Shown: positions 10,321 to 18,486 of the stretch, one piece after another | How positions within the stretch are numbered: the stretch's first letter is position 1 | Layout: every line of letters begins with the position of its first letter | NCBI GenBank assembly: GCA_047602125.1 | Contig: JASGIB010000001.1 | Coordinates: forward strand, 1,488,001-1,552,000 | DNA length: 64,000 nucleotides | Origin: Pseudoluteimonas sp047602125 | Lineage (GTDB): Bacteria; Pseudomonadota; Gammaproteobacteria; Xanthomonadales; Xanthomonadaceae | Direction: 5' to 3' | Translations under genes and position numbers: made by a program | Notes under the pieces: generated by a model | The model's input: the letters and a program-made list of their open reading frames with translations, nothing else | The model's database searches: none | Told to the model about the DNA's origin: nothing

Positions 10321-11070
10321 TCAGGACTTCCCCAGGATGCGCAGGTAGGCGCGCACGGTCGCGTCCAGGCCGGCATACAGCGCTTCGTCGATCAAGGCGT
10401 GGCCGATCGATACTTCGGCCACGCCCGGCACCGCCGCGAGGAAGGCGCCGAGGTTGGCCTGGCTGAGGTCGTGGCCTGCGTTCACGGCCATACCCGACGT
10501 TCGCGCACGCCGCGCGCTGTCGTCGCAGGCGGCGAGTGCCGCGGATGCGTTCCCCGCGGCGTAGGCCTCGGCGAAAGGCCCGGTGTAGAGCTCGATGCGA
10601 TCGGCACCGGTCGTCGCCGCGGCCTCGACCGCGCTACCGGCATCGGCGAACAGGCTGACCCGGCAACCGAGCGCGTGCAGCGATTCGACCAGCGGGCGCA
10701 AATCCGCGGCGTTGCGTTCGAAATCGAAGCCGTGGTCCGAGGTGAGTTGTCCGTCGCCGTCGGGGACCAGCGTCGCCTGCGTGGGCCGCGCCTGTTCGCA
10801 CAGGGCGAGGAAGCCCGGATAGCCGGGCCGCGGCGGTGCGAACGGATTGCCTTCGAGGTTGAACTCGACGTCGCGTTCCCGGCACAGCGCCGACAGCGCG
10901 AGCACGTCGTGGTGTCGGATGTGGCGCGCGTCGGGGCGGGGATGCACGGTGATGCCGCGTGCGCCGGCATTGAGGCATGCGCGCGCGGCGCGGACTACGT
11001 CCGGCGCATCGCCGCCGCGCGAATTGCGCAGCACTGCGATCTTGTTGACGTTGACGCTGAGGACGGTCAT
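10321..11070 (-). CDS. pdxJ: Pyridoxine 5'-phosphate synthase
   Basis: PdxJ condenses 1-deoxyxylulose 5-phosphate with aminoacetone phosphate in the last ring-forming step of vitamin B6 synthesis. The 249-residue protein starts MTVLSVNVNKIAVLRNSRGG, and the ITVHPRPDARHI stretch near residue 40 is the family signature. An inner H-rich and NLEGNPF stretch follows. It is convergent with the third exbD (stop codons 9 bases apart) and lies 21 bases downstream of a small membrane protein on the same strand. Confidence 0.96.
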   Translation of the reverse strand: MTVLSVNVNKIAVLRNSRGGDAPDVVRAARACLNAGARGITVHPRPDARHIRHHDVLALSALCRERDVEFNLEGNPFAPPRPGYPGFLALCEQARPTQATLVPDGDGQLTSDHGFDFERNAADLRPLVESLHALGCRVSLFADAGSAVEAAATTGADRIELYTGPFAEAYAAGNASAALAACDDSARRARTSGMAVNAGHDLSQANLGAFLAAVPGVAEVSIGHALIDEALYAGLDATVRAYLRILGKS

Positions 11071-11091
11071 CGGGCGCGGCCCCGCCCGCGC

Positions 11092-11367
11092 TTATTCCGA
11101 AGGGTTGGTGGACGCCGTGTCGCGGCCGTCCGACTGGGCCAGGCGACGCGCCTCGGCCTGTTCGCGCAGGCGCCGAAGTTCGAGCGGATCGACCATCATC
11201 GACGCGTCGCGACTGCCGGCCTCGACTCGGCGCGCAAGCAGGCCCAGCACCCAGAACAGCAACAAGGCCAGCGCGGCGAGCAGCGCCAGCACCGTCAGCA
11301 CGGTGGATTTGCTCACCAGCGCCAGCGCCAGCGCACCCAACGCCAGCAGCAGATAGACCCACGGCAT
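11092..11367 (-). CDS. Small two-helix membrane protein of unknown function
   Basis: A 91-residue protein starting MPWVYLLLALGALALALVSK. Two hydrophobic segments (about residues 2-20 and 24-45) are followed by a charged tail with LELRRLREQAEARRLAQ that may form a coiled coil. No family was recognised. It is 21 bases upstream of pdxJ on the same strand and 47 bases downstream of the cardiolipin synthase gene, so the three may be co-transcribed. The reading frame is open much further upstream, but that part is antisense to real genes. Confidence 0.65.
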   Translation of the reverse strand: MPWVYLLLALGALALALVSKSTVLTVLALLAALALLLFWVLGLLARRVEAGSRDASMMVDPLELRRLREQAEARRLAQSDGRDTASTNPSE

Positions 11368-11414
11368 CGCCGTTCTCCCGAAGCCCGCGACAGGTGGCAA
11401 GTCTAGCCTGCGGG

Positions 11415-12860
11415 CTACAGCAGGGGCGAGGCCAGCCGTGCCAGGGCTTCGGGCAGGCGCACGCCCAGCAGCGGCCGGGCGCGATCGTCGCGGACGCGCG
11501 GCGCGTGCGCGAACTCGGATTCGACCATGCGCTCCAGCCGCGCCGCGATGTCGGCGTCGTGGAACAGCATCTGCACCTCGAAGTTGAGGCGGAAGCTGCG
11601 GTAGTCGAAGTTGGCGCTGCCGATCATCGCGAAATCGTCGTCGACCAGCAGCGTCTTGCTGTGCAGCATGCGTGGGCCGTACTCGTACACCTTCACCTTC
11701 GCCGCCAGCAGCTCGTCGAAATAGGAACGCGCGGCCCAGGTCACCGAGCGGCTGTCGCTCATCTTCGGCACCATCACCCGCACGTCGAGGCCGCCGAGCG
11801 CGGCCGAGGTCAGCGCCATCATCGCCGCCTCGCCCGGCACGAAGTACGGCGTGGTCAGCCACACCCGGCGCTTGGCGGCGTGGATCGCGGACACGTACAT
11901 GCGGTGGATCGCCTCCCACGACGAATCCGGACCCGACACCAGCACCTGGGCGCGCACCGGCCCGGGCGAGGGCGCCGGCATCGCCCGCGCGACGGAGGCC
12001 ATGAAGCCGCGGTCCTGCGTCGCGTAGGCCCAGTCCTCGACGAAGGTGAGCTGCAGCGCGCGCACGACGTCGCCGGTCACGCGCATGTGCACGTCGCGAT
12101 AGGCATCGGCGCGCAGGCTGTCGTTCTCCTCGTCGGTGACGTTGATGCCGCCGGTGTAGCCGATCGCGCCGTCGATCACCACGATCTTGCGGTGCGTGCG
12201 CATGTTCACCCAGGTACGCGTCCAGATCCGGCCGAAGCGCGCGGGATGGAACCACGCGAGTTCGCCGCCGGCATCGAGCAGCGGCTGGAAGAAGCGCCGC
12301 GTCGCCTTCGACGAACCGAGCGCGTCCAGCAGCAGGCGCACCTTCACCCCGGCGCGCGCGCGTTCGACCAGCGCGTCGCGCACCATGGTCCCGGTGCGGT
12401 CTGGCGCATAGATGTAGTACTCGAGATGCACGTGGTCGTGCGCGGCCGCGATGTCCTGCAGCAACGCCTCGTAGGTGGCGCCGCCGTCCTGCAGCAGGCG
12501 CACGTCGGTGGCGGTGGAGAGCGGCAGGTGCGTGGTCGCGTGGCCGAGGCGCGCGAGTTCCTCGCCGACATCGCCTTCGCCGTGTTCCTGCGCGCGCGGC
12601 AGGTCGACGCGGTTGCGCGAGCGGCGCAGGCGGTGGCGCTCGAGCTTCTGCGGCCCGAACACCAGGTAGACGAGGAAGCCGAGGTAGGGCAGGGCGGCGA
12701 GGCTGACCAACCAGCTGATCGTCGCCACCGGTTCGCGCTTCTGCAGCACGATCCACGCGCCCAGCCAGAGCAGGTAGGCCGCCCATCCCAGCGCGAGTAC
12801 CGCGCGGATGTGCGGGATCGACCAGAACGCCTGCCAGGCATGGTGCAGCGCATCGATCAT
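11415..12860 (-). CDS. cls: Cardiolipin synthase (phospholipase D family)
   Basis: This protein transfers a phosphatidyl group between two phosphatidylglycerol molecules to make cardiolipin in the inner membrane. The 481 residues match the ClsA type: two N-terminal membrane helices (about residues 10-30 and 38-62) and two HKD motifs, HRKIVVID near residue 222 and HSKTLLVDD near residue 400. I chose the ATG at 12860 (MIDALHH) because the upstream ATG at 12959 would overlap the divergent radical SAM gene. Confidence 0.92.
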   Translation of the reverse strand: MIDALHHAWQAFWSIPHIRAVLALGWAAYLLWLGAWIVLQKREPVATISWLVSLAALPYLGFLVYLVFGPQKLERHRLRRSRNRVDLPRAQEHGEGDVGEELARLGHATTHLPLSTATDVRLLQDGGATYEALLQDIAAAHDHVHLEYYIYAPDRTGTMVRDALVERARAGVKVRLLLDALGSSKATRRFFQPLLDAGGELAWFHPARFGRIWTRTWVNMRTHRKIVVIDGAIGYTGGINVTDEENDSLRADAYRDVHMRVTGDVVRALQLTFVEDWAYATQDRGFMASVARAMPAPSPGPVRAQVLVSGPDSSWEAIHRMYVSAIHAAKRRVWLTTPYFVPGEAAMMALTSAALGGLDVRVMVPKMSDSRSVTWAARSYFDELLAAKVKVYEYGPRMLHSKTLLVDDDFAMIGSANFDYRSFRLNFEVQMLFHDADIAARLERMVESEFAHAPRVRDDRARPLLGVRLPEALARLASPLL

Positions 12861-12912
12861 CGTCGTGTCCGTCGTCGCGGAGACTGCGACGCCTGCGGCG
12901 TAGGCTAGCCGC

Positions 12913-14019
12913 ATGCCGCTCGAACGCAAGACCGCACTGCCGCAGGCGAACGCGATCAAGGGTCGCGGCGCGGCGTCGTGGGTGCCCGGGCGCTACGAAA
13001 AGCGGCAGGTCGAAGGCGAGGACGACGGCTGGGATTCGCTTTACGCCGAAGACGAATTCACGCCCGATCCGCGCCCGGAAACGCGCGTCGACGAGGAGCG
13101 CGCGCGCAGCATCGTCAGTCGCAACCAGTCGCCGGACATCGGCTTCAGCCAATCGGTGAATCCGTATCGCGGATGCGAACACGGGTGCGTGTACTGCTTC
13201 GCGCGACCCTCGCACGCCTACCTCGACCTGTCGCCCGGGCTCGACTTCGAAACTCGGCTGTTCGCGAAGACCAATGCGGCCGAAGTGCTGCGCAAGGAAC
13301 TGGCCAAACCCGGCTACGTGCCGCACCCGATCGCGCTCGGCATCAATACCGACGCCTACCAGCCGATCGAACGCGACTACCGCATCACCCGCGCTTGCCT
13401 GGAAGTGCTGGCCGAGGCGCGGCATCCGGTCAGCCTGATCACCAAGTCGGCGCTGATCGCGCGCGACCTCGACCTGCTCACGCCGATGGCCGCGCAGGGC
13501 CTGGTTTCGGCGATGCTGTCGGTCACCACGCTCGACAACAAATTGTCCGCGCAACTGGAGCCGCGTGCCGCCGCGCCGCACACGCGGATCAAGACCATCG
13601 CCGCGCTGCACGAAGCCGGCGTGCCGGTCGGGGTGATGGTGGCGCCGATCATCCCGATGGTCAGCGACAGGCACCTCGAGCACATCCTCGAGACCGCGCA
13701 CGACGCCGGCGCGCGCGCCGCCGGCTACGTGTTGTTGCGCCTGCCACACGAGCTGAAGCAGGTCTGGCGCGAATGGCTGGAGCTGCATGTGCCCGAGCGC
13801 GCCGCGCACGTGATGTCGCTGGTGCAGCAGATGCGCGGCGGCAAGGATTACGACAGCCGCTTCGGTACCCGCATGCGCGGCGAGGGGCCGTTCGCCGACC
13901 TCATCGCCATGCGCTTCGCCAGGGCGCGCAAGCGGCTCGGCTTCCCCGGCCTGCCGCCACTGCGCACCGACCTGTTCGTCCCGCCGAAACTCGATTCGCC
14001 GCAGGGCTCGTTGTTTTGA
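12913..14019 (+). CDS. PA0069-family radical SAM protein
   Basis: A 368-residue radical SAM enzyme related to spore photoproduct lyase. The cluster-binding motif is C88-E-H-G-C92-V-Y-C95, which holds a [4Fe-4S] cluster and splits S-adenosylmethionine. The surrounding NPYRGCEHGCVYCFARPSHAYL-type context is diagnostic for the PA0069/Rv2578c group, whose substrate is not established. A TAGGCT hexamer ends 6 bases before the ATG with no clear Shine-Dalgarno sequence, which suggests a leaderless transcript. It is divergent from cls by 52 bases. Confidence 0.9.
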   Translation: MPLERKTALPQANAIKGRGAASWVPGRYEKRQVEGEDDGWDSLYAEDEFTPDPRPETRVDEERARSIVSRNQSPDIGFSQSVNPYRGCEHGCVYCFARPSHAYLDLSPGLDFETRLFAKTNAAEVLRKELAKPGYVPHPIALGINTDAYQPIERDYRITRACLEVLAEARHPVSLITKSALIARDLDLLTPMAAQGLVSAMLSVTTLDNKLSAQLEPRAAAPHTRIKTIAALHEAGVPVGVMVAPIIPMVSDRHLEHILETAHDAGARAAGYVLLRLPHELKQVWREWLELHVPERAAHVMSLVQQMRGGKDYDSRFGTRMRGEGPFADLIAMRFARARKRLGFPGLPPLRTDLFVPPKLDSPQGSLF

Positions 14020-14061
14020 CGCGCCTCTTGGGGGCGTCCTCGGAAGACCGTGGCAGAGCGG

Positions 14062-14574
14062 TCAATCGTTGTTCACGGTCTCGAACGACTGGATCGCGGC
14101 CTTCGGCGGTAGCGAGCAGGTGACGGAGGCGTTGAAGGATCGGTTGTAGCTGATGGGCGAACCGGCGGGTTCCCCGAAGTCGGGCGCGGTCCAGGTCAGG
14201 TAGGTATAGGACGTCGCGGGAATCGTGACCGTCTTGCTGGAATAGAACGGACCCGCGGCGCCGGTCAGTCCGCCCGCGGCGGTGCAGCTGATGTCGTGCG
14301 GCTGGCCGTCCGAAGAGGTGAAGATCAACGAGTAGGAAATGAACGTCCCTGCTTCGTAGCCATCCAGGCCGCAGATGACGAACTGGTCGGTGCTTCCTTC
14401 GTTGCGATAGCCATTGGCGCGGGCCCGGACCATGGTGCGGGTGGTCGGGATGCTGAGCTGGCATGAGCCGGCTCCGGAGAACTCGTAGGTCTTGCCGTCG
14501 GAAGACGTCGGTGCAGCTGCCAGCATGAAAGCCAGGGCGAGGGTGAGCAAGGCGGACTTCAGCATTGAAGGCAT
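14062..14574 (-). CDS. Secreted four-cysteine protein, paralogue A1 of a local family
   Basis: A 170-residue protein (start MPSMLKSALLTLALAF) with a clear Sec signal peptide and a mature part beginning near KTYEFSGAGSCQLSIPTT. It shares with three neighbours the order: YEF..CQLS.PTT.T.VR..A.GYRNEG, Q.VICG, IS/MSCT, and VTC.LP. Four conserved cysteines suggest two disulfides in the periplasm or outside the cell. It is closest to the copy at 15891-16427 (shared GSPISY and ASVTCSLPAKAA-like stretches). I do not recognise the family. A start at 14565 (MLKS) is also possible. Confidence 0.75.
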   Translation of the reverse strand: MPSMLKSALLTLALAFMLAAAPTSSDGKTYEFSGAGSCQLSIPTTRTMVRARANGYRNEGSTDQFVICGLDGYEAGTFISYSLIFTSSDGQPHDISCTAAGGLTGAAGPFYSSKTVTIPATSYTYLTWTAPDFGEPAGSPISYNRSFNASVTCSLPPKAAIQSFETVNND

Positions 14575-14660
14575 GGAAGATCCCCATCGAACGCGCCGCA
14601 TTCCGGCTGCAATGCATGCAACGTCGAATCCGAAGGGCGTAGGACAAGCCATGAACGGTC

Positions 14661-14690
14661 GAAACGAAAACCCCGGCAATCGCCGGGGCT
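14661..14690 (-). terminator. Intrinsic terminator between paralogues A1 and B1
   Basis: On the minus strand GCCCCGGCGATTGCCGGGG forms a 7-base-pair stem followed by TTTTCGTTTC. It lies just past the stop of the gene at 14714-15241. A nearly identical element at 15841-15870 follows another member of the cluster. Confidence 0.8.
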
Positions 14691-14713
14691 TGGTCGCAGC
14701 GAAGCCGGAAGGA

Positions 14714-15241
14714 TCAGTCGCCGATGTCGATCACGCCCTGTGATTCGAATCCCTGCAGCGCCACGTTCGGCGGCAGGGTGCAGGTCACCGACAGGTTCAG
14801 GCCGCCATTGATCACCTCGCCTTGGGTGCCGCCGAAATCCTCGGCCGCCCACGATTGCGCGCCGACGCCCGAAGCAGGCACGTTCACGGTCTTGGCGGAA
14901 TAGTGCGGACCATCGAACCCCGACAGCCCGGTGACGCCGGTGCAGCTCATGCTGTGCGCCTGCCCGTCGATCGAAGTGGCCCGCAGCGTCGTGGACAGCA
15001 CCGTGCTGTTTTCGTAACCACCCATACCGCAAATGACGAACTGGTTGGTCGTACCTTCGTTGCGATAGCCGTTCGCGCGCGGGCGCACCTTGGTGTCGGT
15101 GGTCGGGATGCTCAACTGGCAGGCATCGGCGGCGGAGAATTCGTAGGTCTTGGCCTGGGTCGCCGCGGTCGCCGTCGAGGCGAGCGCCACGCAGGCGACG
15201 AGCAGGCCCGCGAACGAGGAAGCAGGGATCGAAAAGGTCAT
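14714..15241 (-). CDS. Secreted four-cysteine protein, paralogue B1
   Basis: A 175-residue member of the local family, start MTFSIPASSFAGLLVACVAL with a signal peptide cut near TAAT-QAK. The mature protein keeps the motifs YEFSAADACQLS, GYRNEGTTNQFVICGMGGY, HSMSCTGVTGLSG and VTCTLPPNVALQGFES. It is closest to the gene at 15252-15782: a long run of bases encoding the C-terminal LPPNVALQGFES part is identical. A GGAACG ribosome site lies before the ATG. It is 10 bases downstream of its sister, so the pair is co-transcribed and ends at the terminator at 14661-14690. Confidence 0.78.
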   Translation of the reverse strand: MTFSIPASSFAGLLVACVALASTATAATQAKTYEFSAADACQLSIPTTDTKVRPRANGYRNEGTTNQFVICGMGGYENSTVLSTTLRATSIDGQAHSMSCTGVTGLSGFDGPHYSAKTVNVPASGVGAQSWAAEDFGGTQGEVINGGLNLSVTCTLPPNVALQGFESQGVIDIGD

Positions 15242-15251
15242 CGTGCGTTCC

Positions 15252-15782
15252 TCAGTTGCCGACATCGACGAATTGTTCGGACTCGAATCCCTGCAGCGCC
15301 ACGTTCGGCGGCAGGGTGCAGGTCACGGACAGGTTCAGCCCCGGGTCGATCAAGTTGCCTTCGACGCCGCCGAAATCCTCCGCGCCCCAGGTTGCGAACG
15401 AGTAACCGCTGGCGGCGACGGTGACGGTCTTGGTGGAGTACGCCGGGCCGCTTTCGATTCCCGTCATGCCGGTCACGCCGGTGCAGGACATGTCGTGCTG
15501 CGCGCCGTCCATCGATGCGTACAACAGCACCATGTACAGCACCGTGCCCTTTTCGTAACCGCCCATGCCGCAGATCACGAACTGGTTGGTCGTGCCTTCG
15601 TTGCGATACCCGCTCGCCTTCGGCCGGACCTTGGTGTCCGTGGTCGGGACGCTCAGCTGGCAGGCGTCGGCGGCGGGGAATTCGTAGATCTTGTCCTGGG
15701 TGACGGCGGTCGCGACGGGTGCCGCAGCCAAACCGGTGACGAGCAGCGCGAGGGCGACGCCGCGGTTGTTCCTTGAAGTCAT
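15252..15782 (-). CDS. Secreted four-cysteine protein, paralogue B2
   Basis: A 176-residue member of the local family, start MTSRNNRGVALALLVTGLAA, signal peptide cut near TAVTQ. Mature motifs are YEFPAADACQLSVPTT, GYRNEGTTNQFVICGMGGY, HDMSCTGVTGMTG and VTCTLPPNVALQGFES. It lies 10 bases upstream of B1 and is its closest relative. The in-frame ATG at 15860 would add 26 residues without a signal character and would reach into the terminator at 15841-15870, so the start at 15782 is preferred. Confidence 0.78.
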   Translation of the reverse strand: MTSRNNRGVALALLVTGLAAAPVATAVTQDKIYEFPAADACQLSVPTTDTKVRPKASGYRNEGTTNQFVICGMGGYEKGTVLYMVLLYASMDGAQHDMSCTGVTGMTGIESGPAYSTKTVTVAASGYSFATWGAEDFGGVEGNLIDPGLNLSVTCTLPPNVALQGFESEQFVDVGN

Positions 15783-15840
15783 CTTGCGTCCCTGCCGATC
15801 GATGCGCGGTGGAGCGACGAGGATAGCGGAACGTGCCGCA

Positions 15841-15870
15841 CAAACGAAAACCCCGGCCATAGCCGGGGCT
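15841..15870 (-). terminator. Intrinsic terminator between paralogues B2 and A2
   Basis: On the minus strand GCCCCGGCTATGGCCGGGG forms a 7-base-pair stem followed by TTTTCGTTTG. It ends the transcript of the gene at 15891-16427. The stem and tail are nearly the same as at 14661-14690, so gene and terminator were probably duplicated together. Confidence 0.82.
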
Positions 15871-15890
15871 TTCGTGAAACGGGATGCCGC

Positions 15891-16427
15891 TCAGGCGCCG
15901 ACGTTGATGCGGTTCGCGGTTTCGAACGCCTGAATCGCGGCCTTGGCGGGCAGGCTGCAGGTTACCGAGGCGTTGATGGATTTCGCGTAGCTGATGGGCG
16001 ATCCGGCCGTATCGCCAAAATCCGTGGCCGACCATGTGAGGTAGGTGTAGCCGCTGCCCGGGATCGTGATCGTCTTCGTCGAATAATACGGCCCGGAAAA
16101 ACCGGTCAAGCCGCCCACGGCGGTGCAGCTGATGTCATGGGCCGCGCCGTCGACCGAGGTGAAGATCAGCGAATAGCTCAAGAAGGATGCCGACTTGTAA
16201 CCACCGAGGCCGCAAAGCACGAATTGGGTGGTGGTGCCTTCGTTTCGATACCCGCTGGCCCTCGGGCGGACCATCGTGTCGGTGGTTGGGAGGCTCAGTT
16301 GGCAGGAATCGCCACCCGACCACTCGAAGGTCTGGTCCTGCGTGACCGCCTGGGCGGCGGGCGCCATGGCCAGGCCGAGGACGAGCGTGCCGGCGACCGT
16401 GGAAATGGATTTGGAAATGGAAAACAT
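15891..16427 (-). CDS. Secreted four-cysteine protein, paralogue A2
   Basis: A 178-residue member of the local family, start MFSISKSISTVAGTLVLGLA with a signal peptide ending near AQAVTQ. I prefer the ATG at 16427 because AAAGGA lies 6 bases before it; the ATG at 16433 sits directly against that site. Motifs: FEWSGGDSCQLSLPTT, GYRNEGTTTQFVLCGLGGY, HDISCTAVGGLTGFSG, ASVTCSLPAKAAIQAFET. It is closest to the gene at 14062-14574. Function is unknown; the arrangement A1-B1-B2-A2 suggests repeated duplication. Confidence 0.77.
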   Translation of the reverse strand: MFSISKSISTVAGTLVLGLAMAPAAQAVTQDQTFEWSGGDSCQLSLPTTDTMVRPRASGYRNEGTTTQFVLCGLGGYKSASFLSYSLIFTSVDGAAHDISCTAVGGLTGFSGPYYSTKTITIPGSGYTYLTWSATDFGDTAGSPISYAKSINASVTCSLPAKAAIQAFETANRINVGA

Positions 16428-16517
16428 GGGCATTCCTTTGAATGGGCCGCGGCGCATGTCGGCCGCACCCACAAGAAACGCATTCATCAACGCACAGCGG
16501 CCAGTCCGCGACGGCGT

Positions 16518-18317
16518 TCAGCCCAAGGCCGGCCACAACGCCCCATCCAGCCACAACCACCGCGACAGCCATGCGCTGACCAGCGCGATCAGCACGGTCA
16601 GCGGCAGGCCGACGCGCAGGAAATCGCCGAAGCGGTACTGGCCCGGGCCGAGGATCAGCAGGTTGCCGTGGTGGCCGATGGGGGTCAGGAACGCCACGAC
16701 CGCGCCGAGCGCGGTGCACACCACGAACGGCGTCGGCGGCAGGCCGAACGATTGCGCCAGCGCGATCGCGATCGGGCCGAGCAGCACGGTGGTCGCCGCA
16801 TCGCTCATCACCTGGGTCAGCAACGCCGCCACGCCGAACATCACCAGCAGCACCGCGAACGGCGACCACTCGGCGACGAGCCGGAACAGGCCATGCGCGA
16901 GCAGGCTGGCGGTACCGGTCTGCTCCATCGCGATGCCGAGCGGAATCACGCCCGCGATCATCACGAAGATGCGCACGTCGATGCCGCGGTAGGCCTGCTG
17001 CACATCGATGCAGCGCGTGGCCACCATCGCCACCGCGCCGAACAGGAACGCCAGCGGCGCCGACAACCAGCCGGTAGCGGCCGCGACGATGCTCGCGACG
17101 AGGATCGCCAGCGCCAGCGGCGCGCGCAGGCGGCGCTTGGCCTCGCCGGCGAATGGCACCAGCATCAGGAACCCGTGGTGCGCGGCCAGTTCCGCGAAGC
17201 GCGAAGGCCGCCCGTACAGCACCAGCAGGTCGCCTTCCTGCAGGCGCGCGTCGGACAGGCGCGGCGAGATCCCGCCCTCGCGGCGCCACAGCCCCGCGAT
17301 CACCGCGTGGAACTGTCGCGAGAAATCCAGCTCGCGGATGCTGCGCCCGATGAACTCGGAACCGGGCGCGACCACCGCCTGCACCAGTTGCGGGTCGCCT
17401 TCGCCGGTGACGGTGTCGTGGAAACGCGCGATCGCATGCAGGTCCAGGCCGGGGTCGTCGTGCAGCGTCATCAGTTCGTCCGCCGCGGCTTCCACCAGCA
17501 GCACGTCGCCGGCCAGCAACGGGCTCGCCGGGGTCAGGTCGTCGCGATGCCGGCCGTCGCGGAGCCAGCCGAGCAGGCGGAAGCGCGCGCCCTGCGCCTT
17601 CTGCAGTTCCGCCAGCGGGCGCGTGCTCCAGCGCCCGTCCTTCACCACCACCAGTTCGGTGCGGTAGCGGTCCAGGCGCAGGTAGTCCTCGTCGCCGAAC
17701 TCGCCGCTGCGACGCGGCAGCAGCCAGCGCACGAGCTGCATGTAGATCGTGCCCAGCAATACCAGCGCGATGCCGATCGGCGTGATCGAGAACACGCCAA
17801 GGCCCGGATCGCCGTTGCGCGAGAGCATGTCGCTGGCGAGCAGGAAGGCCGGAGCGCTGACCAGGGTCAGGGTGGTGCCGAGCGAGGCCGCCAGCGACAT
17901 CGGCATCAGCAGGCGCGAGGCCGGCAGGCCGGTTTCGCGTCCGTGCTTCAACAGCAGCGGCAGCATCATCGCGGTCACCATCACGTGGTGGGTGAACGCC
18001 GCAAGCGCCGCCACCGCGGGCATGACCACCGCGATCGCGCGCGATTCGCTGCGCCCGGCGGCGCGGCCGATCCAGCGGCCGAGGCGCTCGGTGATGCCGG
18101 TCGCGGCCAGGCCGCCGGACAGGATGAACACCGCGGCGACGATGATCGCCGGCTCGCTGGCGAACCCCGACAGCGCCTGCTTGGGATCCAGCACGCCGGT
18201 CAGCACCAGCGCCAGCAACAGCAGCATCGCGGTCACGTCCACGCGCAGCCGTTCGCTGACGAACAGATACAGGCCGCCGCACAGGATGAGCAGGAACAAG
18301 CCCTGGTCCAGGGTCAT
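16518..18317 (-). CDS. SLC13 family permease with two RCK_C (TrkA-C) domains
   Basis: A 599-residue inner-membrane transporter of the divalent anion:sodium symporter (ArsB/NhaD-SLC13) type. About eleven to twelve hydrophobic helices are interrupted by a soluble central region (about residues 205-380) that holds two TrkA-C-like regulatory domains, for example LRLDRYRTELVVVKDGRW. Substrate may be sulfate, a carboxylate or another anion; sequence alone cannot tell. The start at 18317 (MTLDQGLFLLILCGGLYLF) begins right at the first helix; the longer frame upstream is not hydrophobic. It is divergent from the histidine kinase gene. Confidence 0.85.
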   Translation of the reverse strand: MTLDQGLFLLILCGGLYLFVSERLRVDVTAMLLLLALVLTGVLDPKQALSGFASEPAIIVAAVFILSGGLAATGITERLGRWIGRAAGRSESRAIAVVMPAVAALAAFTHHVMVTAMMLPLLLKHGRETGLPASRLLMPMSLAASLGTTLTLVSAPAFLLASDMLSRNGDPGLGVFSITPIGIALVLLGTIYMQLVRWLLPRRSGEFGDEDYLRLDRYRTELVVVKDGRWSTRPLAELQKAQGARFRLLGWLRDGRHRDDLTPASPLLAGDVLLVEAAADELMTLHDDPGLDLHAIARFHDTVTGEGDPQLVQAVVAPGSEFIGRSIRELDFSRQFHAVIAGLWRREGGISPRLSDARLQEGDLLVLYGRPSRFAELAAHHGFLMLVPFAGEAKRRLRAPLALAILVASIVAAATGWLSAPLAFLFGAVAMVATRCIDVQQAYRGIDVRIFVMIAGVIPLGIAMEQTGTASLLAHGLFRLVAEWSPFAVLLVMFGVAALLTQVMSDAATTVLLGPIAIALAQSFGLPPTPFVVCTALGAVVAFLTPIGHHGNLLILGPGQYRFGDFLRVGLPLTVLIALVSAWLSRWLWLDGALWPALG

Positions 18318-18486
18318 CGGGCCGGGTTCATGCGGTGGGCAGGGAGGGGCGGGCTCGAGGGCATGCCGGGATTGTGTCGCATCGACGTTCACGCGGCGTC
18401 GACACGGCACCCGGCACGCCGGCCTAGACTCGCATGCTCGACGCTGCACGCCCGACGCCGTGACCTTGCAGAACGCCACAACCAGC

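Noticed and set aside
14020..14061. Bidirectional terminator between the radical SAM gene and paralogue A1
   Set aside because: A short GACGC/GGCGTC pairing exists but the stem is imperfect and there is no T tract on either strand.
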